A program made the translations under genes and the position numbers. 19,993 bases of DNA from Anaerolineae bacterium (GTDB lineage: Bacteria > Chloroflexota > Anaerolineae > JAFGEY01). The notes below the pieces were generated by a model. That model did not search any database. It had not been told where the DNA came from and saw only the letters and a list, made by a program, of their open reading frames with translations. Positions 14,491-19,993 of this stretch are shown here, piece by piece (position 1 is the stretch's first letter; each line of letters starts with the position of its first letter). The stretch spans positions 1 through 19,993 of the forward strand of contig JAFGJF010000646.1 of the NCBI GenBank assembly GCA_016929205.1. Direction: 5' to 3'.

Positions 14491-14535
14491 TAAAAAAGAG
14501 GCGGATCTGTTTTCCCAACAAACAGATCCGCCTCT
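14491..14535 (-). terminator. Intrinsic terminator after the LuxR-type regulator
   Basis: A perfect 16-bp stem (14497-14512 with 14520-14535) closes a 7-nt loop. On the minus strand it is followed at once by six T residues (14497-14492), the classical Rho-independent form. It lies 24 bases after the stop codon of the LuxR-type gene. On the plus strand no T-run follows, so it acts in one direction only. Confidence 0.95.
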
Positions 14536-14558
14536 ACAAGATGTTAGCTATGGTAAGT

Positions 14559-15227
14559 CTATAACCCGTTGGACAACAAACCCTTACTCAATGCATAACG
14601 CACCAGCGCCGAGCGGCTTTTGAGATTCAGTTTTTCCATAACCCGGGCACGATACGTTTCGACGGTCTTGATGCTCAGAAAGAGTTGATCAGCGATTTGG
14701 CGGTTGGTGTAGCCCAAAGCAACCAATCTCAGAACCTCTTGTTCGCGTTGACTCAAACGATCATAGTCATCGAGACTGGCAGAGTTATCATCCGAGTTTT
14801 CTTTTGCCACCAGATCGCTCAACAGAATGCGGGTAAAGGAAGGATACAAAAAAACTTCACCGCGATGGACCGCACGGATCGCCACGGCTAGCTCGGTGTC
14901 GACGGCTTGCTTGAGAACGTAACCGGTGGCACCCGCCTCTAGCATTTGGCGCAGATACTCTTCGCTTTCGTGCATAGTCAGCGCCAGCACCATGGTGTGA
15001 GCAAGTTGGTTAACGATCTCTCGAGTCGCTTCCAGACCATTCATGTTTTCCATAGCAATATCCATCACCACCACGTCGGGCTCAAGTTCCAGGGCCTTGG
15101 CCACGGCCGATGCGCCATCTTGTGCTTCTCCGACGACCTCCATATCGGGTTGTGCACCCAAAAGTACGCGCAAGCCGGCACGCACTACGGGGTGGTCATC
15201 GACGACCAGCAGCCGAATCTTGTTCAT
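14559..15227 (-). CDS. NarL/LuxR-family response regulator
   Basis: The 222-residue protein has an N-terminal receiver domain with Asp 10-11, phosphoacceptor Asp 56 (in VVVMDIAM) and Lys in YVLKQ near 107. A C-terminal LuxR-type helix-turn-helix follows (about 157-215: LSQREQEVLRLVALG, then NRQIADQLFLSIKTVETYRARVM). Length and layout are those of NarL-type transcription factors. The ATG at 15227 overlaps the end of the sensor kinase gene by 32 bases, so the two form a coupled kinase-regulator pair. It ends just before a strong terminator. Target genes are not known; the adjacent metF/hdr promoter at 14390-14418 is an untested candidate. Confidence 0.95.
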   Translation of the reverse strand: MNKIRLLVVDDHPVVRAGLRVLLGAQPDMEVVGEAQDGASAVAKALELEPDVVVMDIAMENMNGLEATREIVNQLAHTMVLALTMHESEEYLRQMLEAGATGYVLKQAVDTELAVAIRAVHRGEVFLYPSFTRILLSDLVAKENSDDNSASLDDYDRLSQREQEVLRLVALGYTNRQIADQLFLSIKTVETYRARVMEKLNLKSRSALVRYALSKGLLSNGL

Positions 15228-17241
15228 CGTTTTCTCCGCTCATCACCAGAGGTATTTCGACAAAAACGGTTGTTCCTACGTTGGGCGTGGACTCGATCGT
15301 CAGCGTGCCACCAAGAAGGGAGGCGCGCTCTCTCATACCGTACAGACCCAATCTTTCCTCTCGGGCATACGAATCCATTACCCCCATTACATCAAACCCG
15401 CAGCCATCATCTTCGACAATCAGCATCACCGACGACTTGCGATTTTCGAGCAAAACACTGATGTTTTGCGCACCGGCGTGTTTGGCCACATTGGTGAGAG
15501 CTTCTTGCACAATGCGGTAGAGTGCTGTTTCGACATCCGAAGGCAACCGCCCATTGTCCATACCCACAATCTGAAAATCTACAGGGATGTGGAATCGGCC
15601 CTGGTATTCTTTGTGGTGCTGGCGCAGAGCAGCAAACAAACCCAGATCGTCCAAAACGCTGGGACGAAGTTCCAGAGAGAGATCATGCACCTCCTTTAGC
15701 ACCTGAGCTGCCATATCACGCAACGCTTGCACACGCAAGTGAATCTCGTCAAGGGATTGGGCATCAGCAAGTACACCCAGAGTCATAATCAGTGAGGTCA
15801 AAGGCTGTCCGGTCTGATCGTGCAATTCAAGAGCAATACGCTTGCGTTCTTGTTCCTGGACGGTGAACAATCTCTCAAGCAGCTTCCTGCGCAGCATCTC
15901 TTCCTGTTGCAGTTCCTGATACAAACTCGCATTCTCGACGGCCATACCGATTTGGCGGCCAATGGCAATGAGCATCTCCAGCATACCCTCAGTCAACTTG
16001 GACACGCCGTTGGCACTATCCCCAACAAGGCTCATCACCCCCAAAACGCGATCCTTGGATATAAGCGGCACGCATGCGCGGAAAACAAGCCCTCGTTGAC
16101 GAAAATATTCGGACGTGGGACAGGAATGCTCGGGCATCTCGGCAAAAATCTCGGGCTTACCCGCCTGCAAAACTTTGGAGCAGACACACCGGTTCCAGGT
16201 ACAATGGACGTGTGCAAGAGCGATTTCTCGAGGCAACCCCCGGCACGTAACCAGATTGTCTTCGTCGTCTTGATCTTGATGCAGAACGATCCAGCCGGCC
16301 TTCAACCGCATCAATTCGAACACTTTGTCCAGTGCACTGTTCAAGATCTCGATCAGGTTCAGCGATTGGTTGACTGTGGCCGAGATCGTGTTGAGCATAG
16401 ACAACCTTGCAGTTTGCGCCTGCAACTGTTGCGTCTGTATCTTGAGGCTCTGTTCGAGCTCGACGTTCTCCTTCAAGCCATCGGCCATCAGGTTGAAAGC
16501 GCGAGCCAGATCGCCGATCTCGTCCTTACTCTCGCCATCCACCTTGACATCCAGGTCGCCTCGGCTGATCCGTTTGACAGCCAGGGCGAATTGCTCCAGC
16601 TTGCCAACGACCATTCTGCTCATGAGCAGATCGACGATCAACAAGATCAGGACAATCGACCCCCCAAACCAAAGCAAGCTGTTGCGTTGATCGATCGCCA
16701 GCGCCTGTTCGATGGAGGTCATATCGAAATCGCTGATCAGAACGCCGAGGACTCGACTCTGAGGATCGTGGCAGGCCTGACACTCTTGCGAGTTTTCTAG
16801 AGCGTTGACGTTGCGAAAGAGTTTTTCTTGTTCCCCGGTAACCAAAACGACGTTCTCGTTACGAAGAGCGGCTTTGTGCCTGTGACACGCCTGACAAGTT
16901 GGGTCGTCGAGATCGATCGTCGTGCCCGCCATATCTTCTTCGGTCGAGATCAAAACGTGCCCCGACTTGCTCAGCAAGAACAGATCGTACACCCTCGGCT
17001 GCTTGGCAATGTTATCCACAATCTGCTCAAGCGTCGAAAAATTATTGGTCAACATGGCGTGCTGCAAACTGCCCTCAATGATCTCACCGGCGTTAGCAGC
17101 CGACGTCTGGAGGTTTTTTATGAGCAAATTCCGATAGTTGGTGTGCCGTACATAGGCCAAAATCGACAGGATGATTAACAGCGGAAGCAGTACACCCGCC
17201 GTAATCTTGAAACGTAATCCAAAGGCCGTTTTTTTTTTCAT
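15196..17241 (-). CDS. NarX-type sensor kinase with dihaem extracytoplasmic sensor domain
   Basis: The 681-residue membrane protein has TM helices at about 13-31 and 189-207 enclosing an extracytoplasmic domain of about 155 residues with two CXXCH motifs (CQACH at 116-120 and 154-158), so it probably binds two c-type haems. These are followed by a HAMP domain (about 208-260), a coiled coil, a GAF domain (about 290-440) with several cysteines (333, 347, 352, 354, 374), a HisKA_3 box with His 474 (ERKRIALELHDQTGQPL), and an HATPase (ALTNVAKHAGAQN, EDDGCGFD, GLYGMRERA). It should autophosphorylate and pass phosphate to the overlapping LuxR-type regulator. The haem domain suggests sensing of redox state or a gas ligand outside the membrane. 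The ribosome binding site is weak, but the ATG at 17241 precedes the first TM helix properly. Confidence 0.94.
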   Translation of the reverse strand: MKKKTAFGLRFKITAGVLLPLLIILSILAYVRHTNYRNLLIKNLQTSAANAGEIIEGSLQHAMLTNNFSTLEQIVDNIAKQPRVYDLFLLSKSGHVLISTEEDMAGTTIDLDDPTCQACHRHKAALRNENVVLVTGEQEKLFRNVNALENSQECQACHDPQSRVLGVLISDFDMTSIEQALAIDQRNSLLWFGGSIVLILLIVDLLMSRMVVGKLEQFALAVKRISRGDLDVKVDGESKDEIGDLARAFNLMADGLKENVELEQSLKIQTQQLQAQTARLSMLNTISATVNQSLNLIEILNSALDKVFELMRLKAGWIVLHQDQDDEDNLVTCRGLPREIALAHVHCTWNRCVCSKVLQAGKPEIFAEMPEHSCPTSEYFRQRGLVFRACVPLISKDRVLGVMSLVGDSANGVSKLTEGMLEMLIAIGRQIGMAVENASLYQELQQEEMLRRKLLERLFTVQEQERKRIALELHDQTGQPLTSLIMTLGVLADAQSLDEIHLRVQALRDMAAQVLKEVHDLSLELRPSVLDDLGLFAALRQHHKEYQGRFHIPVDFQIVGMDNGRLPSDVETALYRIVQEALTNVAKHAGAQNISVLLENRKSSVMLIVEDDGCGFDVMGVMDSYAREERLGLYGMRERASLLGGTLTIESTPNVGTTVFVEIPLVMSGENDEQDSAAGRR

Positions 17242-17364
17242 CTATTCTGCTCGACTCACGATTGGGTAACCAAATCAATAATAAAGGTGCGTTCGATCCC
17301 CGAGTAGCCCCTCGACGAGCGCTCAAAGATTTCGGACTCTTGAGCTGCTTGGCACACGCTCATA

Positions 17365-17393
17365 ATTGTACCAAAACTCGATTTTCTGCACAA
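17365..17393 (-). promoter_or_regulatory. Possible promoter of the sensor kinase-LuxR pair
   Basis: On the minus strand TTGTGC (17393-17388) and TACAAT (17370-17365) are separated by 17 bases. The -10 box is good, the -35 is weak (TTG conserved), which suits an activator-dependent or weak promoter. The leader would be about 115 bases. Confidence 0.5.
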
Positions 17394-17403
17394 GTGCACA
17401 AGT
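17388..17403. repeat. 8-bp tandem repeat GCACAAGT x2 at the kinase -35 box
   Basis: GCACAAGT occurs twice in tandem (17388-17395 and 17396-17403), followed by GC. It overlaps the -35 region of the minus-strand kinase promoter, where an activator could bind. It may also be chance. Confidence 0.4.
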
Positions 17404-17480
17404 GCGATTACCGAATTGTGTATCGAGCAAGATGAACCGAGGCATTACAGGAAAATGGCTGAAACGCAACAAAAGTTGTA

Positions 17481-17509
17481 TTGACAAGCGCTATGTTTTG
17501 CGTTAATAT
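17481..17509 (+). promoter_or_regulatory. Consensus promoter of the padR-DUF2812 operon
   Basis: A perfect TTGACA (17481-17486) and TAATAT (17504-17509) are separated by exactly 17 bases. Transcription should start near 17516, giving a leader of about 57 bases before the padR ATG. The -10 box is embedded in the first AATATATT box, so binding there would block RNA polymerase. Confidence 0.8.
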
Positions 17510-17549
17510 ATTCTTGGGAAATATATTGCTTGAAAATATATTCAGTGCA
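17505..17549 (+). promoter_or_regulatory. Three AATATATT boxes at 15-bp spacing, candidate PadR operator
   Basis: The self-complementary octamer AATATATT occurs at 17505-17512, 17520-17527 and 17535-17542, exactly 15 bp apart. The first overlaps the -10 box and the others cover the expected transcript start. PadR-family repressors commonly bind AT-rich dyads at their own promoter, so autorepression is the natural reading. Confidence 0.6.
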
Positions 17550-17572
17550 CACATATTTGAAAGAAGCCGATT

Positions 17573-17884
17573 ATGATCCAAGATGATATATCTGGTTACT
17601 TGCCATTGACCGAAACGACCTACTATATTCTGCTTGCCCTCGCCGAACCGCTGCACGGGTATGCGGTTATGAAAAAGGTTCAAGAGATTAGCGAAGGGAC
17701 GGTCAACGTTGGCGCGGGTACGCTTTACAATGCGGTCTCTAAACTGCAGCAAGAAGGGTTGATTGCCAAGGTGCAAGAGGACGATCGCCGCAAATTCTAT
17801 CATCTGACCCGAAAGGGCAGATCGGTTTTAGAGAGCCAGATAGGACGTTTGAAAATCATGCTCAAACATACTCGGCTTGGGTAA
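17573..17884 (+). CDS. PadR-family transcriptional regulator
   Basis: This 103-residue protein is a small PadR-type winged helix. The family hallmarks are visible: LTETTYYILLALAEPLHGYAVMKKV (about 12-36, partly helix 1-2), the recognition region VNVGAGTLYNAVSKLQQEGLI (about 44-64), and the wing DDRRKFYHLTRKG (about 70-82). It should bind DNA as a dimer and repress its own promoter until a ligand is present. Ribosome binding is weak (GAAAGAAG). It precedes the DUF2812 gene by 65 bases without a new promoter, and PadR-DUF2812 is a common pair. It is probably unrelated to the hdr cluster. Confidence 0.95.
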   Translation: MIQDDISGYLPLTETTYYILLALAEPLHGYAVMKKVQEISEGTVNVGAGTLYNAVSKLQQEGLIAKVQEDDRRKFYHLTRKGRSVLESQIGRLKIMLKHTRLG

Positions 17885-17949
17885 AAGACAGGCTTTTCAT
17901 CGCAGACTGGGCCAGGTCTTACTTGGATCGGCAGTGAAGGAAGGGTGGT

Positions 17950-18474
17950 ATGGAACAGCAAACGGTGCGCAAATTCAGATGGTTCTGGGCATGGCAAGAT
18001 CGCCAGGAAGAAATGTGGCTTGAGTCTATGGCCCGGGAAGGTTGGCACTTGAAACACGTTGCCTTCTTAAACTATACTTTTGAGCAGGGTGAGCCTCAGA
18101 ACGTTGTCTATTGCCTGGATTATCGATCGGGCAAAGACTTGGCAGAGTATTTAGAGTTTATCCAGGGTGCAGGCTGGGAATACATCGGCAGGATGTCCGG
18201 CTGGCATTATTTTCGTCTGCCTGTCGAAGCGGGGCAAACCGCCGAGTTTTATACCGATCCGGAATCCAAGATCGCCAAGTACCAACGTATCATTGGCACA
18301 CTCGTCGCGACTTCGCCGGTCTTCATGATCGTTTTTATGCATCACCTCGACCGATATCCCCTATGGTTCGCGATCTTTTTTGTGATCCTTTTTCTGTTAC
18401 TGCTTGCGCTATACTCGGTATCATTGGTCAAACTTGCCGGCCGGATCAAACAACTAAAGCACTCCAGTAGATGA
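17950..18474 (+). CDS. DUF2812 domain membrane protein
   Basis: The 174-residue protein has a soluble N-terminal part (about 1-110) rich in tryptophan, with the typical KFRWFWAWQDRQEEMWLESMA start and a GWEYIGRMSGWHYFRLP block, followed by two hydrophobic helices (about 115-134 and 138-159) and a basic tail. This pattern is that of DUF2812 proteins, which are usually encoded beside a PadR regulator. Their biochemical function is unknown. ATG 17950 has AAGGAAGG upstream. No catalytic residues are recognised. Confidence 0.85.
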   Translation: MEQQTVRKFRWFWAWQDRQEEMWLESMAREGWHLKHVAFLNYTFEQGEPQNVVYCLDYRSGKDLAEYLEFIQGAGWEYIGRMSGWHYFRLPVEAGQTAEFYTDPESKIAKYQRIIGTLVATSPVFMIVFMHHLDRYPLWFAIFFVILFLLLLALYSVSLVKLAGRIKQLKHSSR

Positions 18475-18482
18475 AAAGTCTT

Positions 18483-18511
18483 TTGCCGAAAATAGCAGGT
18501 GCCGGTATAAT
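18483..18511 (+). promoter_or_regulatory. Promoter of the epimerase-like gene
   Basis: TTGCCG (18483-18488) and a perfect TATAAT (18506-18511) are separated by 17 bases. Transcription would start near 18518, a short leader before the start codon. The gene is therefore a separate unit from padR-DUF2812. Confidence 0.75.
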
Positions 18512-18540
18512 GATGCAATCATTGACAAAGAAAGGATAGA

Positions 18541-19536
18541 GTGGGTCAGATGAAGGTTCTTTTTATCGGGGGAACGGGCAATATCAGCACATCAGTCAGC
18601 AAGCTGGCCGTTAAAAAAGGCATCGAACTCACCTTGCTCAACCGTGGGCGGCGCGGGGTCGAGATTCCCGGTGCGCGCACGCTGACCTGTGACATCAACC
18701 AACCCGATCAAGCCCGCCAGGCGATCCGAGACATGCGGTTTGACGCAGTCGTTGATTGGATTGCCTATACGGCCGGCGACGTCGAACGGGACATTGAGCT
18801 ATTCAAGGGCCAGACCGGGCAGTACATTTTCATCAGCTCGGCTTCGGTCTATCAGAAACCACCCACCGACTATTTGATCACCGAATCCACGCCGCTGCAC
18901 AATCCTTACTGGGCATATTCGCGCTCCAAGATCGCATGCGAAGAACGGTTGCAACAGGCATATCGCGACGAGGGATTCCCGATCTGCATCGTGCGCCCCT
19001 CGCTGACCTATGCCACCGTTTTCCCCGTCGCGATCGGCGGCTGGGGATGCTATACGCTGGCTGACCGCTTGCTCAAGGGCAAACCGATCATCGTACACGG
19101 CGACGGCAGTTCGTTGTGGGTCGTGACGCACGCAGAGGATTTTGCCAAGGGGTTCGTGGGACTGCTCGGGCATCCGCAGACGCTGGGCCACGCCTTCCAC
19201 ATCACCACCGATCAAGTGCTGACCTGGAATCAAATCTACCAGGGTATCGCGGATGCGTTGGGCGTTCAGGCCAATATGGTGCACATCCCCTGCGATTGGA
19301 TCGCGCAGCACAATCCACAAATGGGTGATGGATTGATCGGGGATAAAACTTGGAGTGTCGTCTTTGACAACACCAAGATTAAACGGTTTGTGCCCGGATT
19401 CCGGGCGACGATTCCCTATCACGAAGGGATCCGTAAGGTGCTGGCTTGGTTCGACGAGGACGAGCGCCGCAAGTGGATCGACGAGACCGTGAACAACGAG
19501 ATGGACGATTTGCTCACGGCCTACGCCAGGGTCTAG
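18541..19536 (+). CDS. NAD-dependent epimerase/dehydratase family protein (extended SDR)
   Basis: The 331-residue protein has an N-terminal Rossmann fold with KVLFIGGTGNIS (5-16), an Asp-Ile acid loop after the second strand (about 51-52), catalytic-type serines in ISSASVYQ (98-105), and the YSRSK motif with Tyr 126 and Lys 130. The C-terminal part resembles substrate-binding domains of nucleoside-sugar epimerases; the substrate cannot be told from sequence. It is cytoplasmic, with no TM segment. The GTG at 18541 and an in-frame ATG at 18550 are both possible starts; AGGA lies four bases ahead of the GTG, while the ATG begins exactly at the conserved MKVLFIGGTG. It ends 13 bases from the convergent ABC ATPase gene. 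Confidence 0.9.
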   Translation: MGQMKVLFIGGTGNISTSVSKLAVKKGIELTLLNRGRRGVEIPGARTLTCDINQPDQARQAIRDMRFDAVVDWIAYTAGDVERDIELFKGQTGQYIFISSASVYQKPPTDYLITESTPLHNPYWAYSRSKIACEERLQQAYRDEGFPICIVRPSLTYATVFPVAIGGWGCYTLADRLLKGKPIIVHGDGSSLWVVTHAEDFAKGFVGLLGHPQTLGHAFHITTDQVLTWNQIYQGIADALGVQANMVHIPCDWIAQHNPQMGDGLIGDKTWSVVFDNTKIKRFVPGFRATIPYHEGIRKVLAWFDEDERRKWIDETVNNEMDDLLTAYARV

Positions 19537-19549
19537 TTCGCTCTTGACG

Positions 19550-19993
19550 TTAGCTCGCGCTAAAGCTCGGTTGCCACAAAAAGGCGTCGCCAACGGCGGA
19601 AACCATGTCCGGTTGGTAGGAACGGGCGGCGTCAAACCCCAAAAGATCCGCCTCGATCATACGGCATTCGGCCGGATTAGCCAGACACGACAGATCGTCT
19701 TCGGGTGTCAGGATCTGCTCCACGCGACCATCCAACATGTGGATGATCCGGTCGGCGTATTCCACCATCCGCAAATCGTGCGTCACCATGATCCCGGCGC
19801 TGCCTTGCTCGTGTACAAGATTGGCCAGCGTCTCGACGACCTGAAAAGCGCGCTCGGAATCGAGACTGGCTGTCGGCTCGTCGGCCAGCACCACAGCCGG
19901 CCGGTTGATCAAAGAGCGAGCAATGGCCACACGTTGTTGCTGTCCACCTGAAAGCTGTCTAGGCAAAGCGTTCAGCCGCTCCTCCAACCCCAG
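19550..19993 (-). CDS. ABC transporter ATP-binding protein, C-terminal part (cut by window end)
   Basis: About 147 residues are visible; the frame stays open to the window edge, so the N-terminus with Walker A lies outside. The visible part starts just ahead of the ABC signature [15 protein letters not shown], then has Walker [13 protein letters not shown] and the switch histidine in MVTHD. The SLDSE and D-loop form resembles the MacB/LolD-type ATPases that work with FtsX-like permeases. The C-terminal extension of about 45 residues after the core (from DGRVEQIL) is longer than in minimal LolD-type proteins. It is convergent with the epimerase gene and no terminator is visible between them. 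Confidence 0.92.
   Translation of the reverse strand: MGLEERLNALPRQLSGGQQQRVAIARSLINRPAVVLADEPTASLDSERAFQVVETLANLVHEQGSAGIMVTHDLRMVEYADRIIHMLDGRVEQILTPEDDLSCLANPAECRMIEADLLGFDAARSYQPDMVSAVGDAFLWQPSFSAS

Larger units (their letters stand above)
17242..17572. other. Divergent intergenic region between the sensor kinase and PadR genes
   Basis: The 331-base region holds one minus-strand promoter (17365-17393) and one plus-strand promoter (17481-17509) about 90 bases apart, with an 8-bp tandem repeat and a three-box AATATATT array. No gene, RNA gene or terminator was recognised. The first 120 bases after the kinase start are its long leader, without a visible structure. Confidence 0.6.

Noticed and set aside
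14497..14535. Long perfect hairpin as a mobile-element end or bidirectional terminator
   Set aside because: Only the minus strand has the T-run and it lies right after the LuxR-type stop codon, so a one-way intrinsic terminator explains it fully.
15820..16800. 326-codon plus-strand open frame opposite the sensor kinase
   Set aside because: It lies wholly antisense to the GAF, HAMP and TM coding region, with no recognisable motif and no ribosome binding site.
1..19993. CRISPR arrays, tRNA/rRNA genes, transposases, phage or integrase genes
   Set aside because: No spaced repeat array, clover-leaf pattern, inverted terminal repeat with a transposase, or integrase-like protein was seen.

Overview
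The window looks like a chromosomal stretch from an anaerobic bacterium with folate-based C1 metabolism and multihaem cytochromes. The combination of a NarX-type kinase with a GAF domain, a PadR-DUF2812 pair, Flx/Hdr genes and a long NapC-type multihaem protein would fit a Chloroflexota (Anaerolineae-like) genome. That placement is inference; no rRNA or marker gene is present. Everything from about 78 to 17241 is on the minus strand, a short block from 17573 to 19536 is on the plus strand, and a truncated ABC ATPase enters from the right edge on the minus strand.

The core is a long minus-strand cluster, read from right to left. It begins with a promoter (14390-14418) and a receiver-only response regulator. 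Next come a MetF-MetV fusion methylenetetrahydrofolate reductase, a one-TM histidine kinase, then hdrC, hdrB, hdrA, flxD/mvhD, flxC, flxB and flxA. Most junctions from the kinase onward overlap or are very short, so this is one transcription unit or close to it. The gene content matches the known FlxABCD-HdrABC NADH dehydrogenase/heterodisulfide reductase-like complex, here joined to a methylene-THF reductase. The inference is a flavin-based electron-bifurcating or confurcating complex linking NAD(P)H, ferredoxin and a third acceptor, possibly methylene-THF.

The main discovery concerns hdrA. An open-reading-frame caller starts it at a GTG at 9685, which has no ribosome binding site and removes the conserved N-terminus. 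The real start is an ATG at 9739 with a strong AGGAGG site. It reads MARLGVFVCR, then an in-frame TGA (9707-9709), then GHNIDSTVDVERV. The TGA replaces the second cysteine of the HdrA VCxCG motif and is followed by a 6-bp hairpin whose apical loop has a G at its second position, 22 nt after the TGA. This is what a bacterial SECIS element should look like, so HdrA is very probably a selenoprotein. HdrA also carries an inserted GltD-like NAD(P)H/FAD module, giving the complex two possible NAD(P)H entry points (GltD insert and FlxA).

Downstream, after a good promoter with an 8-bp inverted repeat (3029-3095), lie a long-chain polyprenyl diphosphate synthase and a membrane-anchored cytochrome with 17 probable haem sites whose C-terminus is built from 49-residue dihaem repeats. 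Upstream of the core are a LuxR/NarL regulator with a strong terminator and its overlapping sensor kinase, whose extracytoplasmic domain holds two CXXCH haem motifs. The plus-strand block holds a PadR regulator with a consensus promoter and three 15-bp-spaced AATATATT boxes, a DUF2812 membrane protein, and an NAD-dependent epimerase-like SDR with its own promoter. No tRNA, rRNA, CRISPR array, transposon or attachment site was seen.
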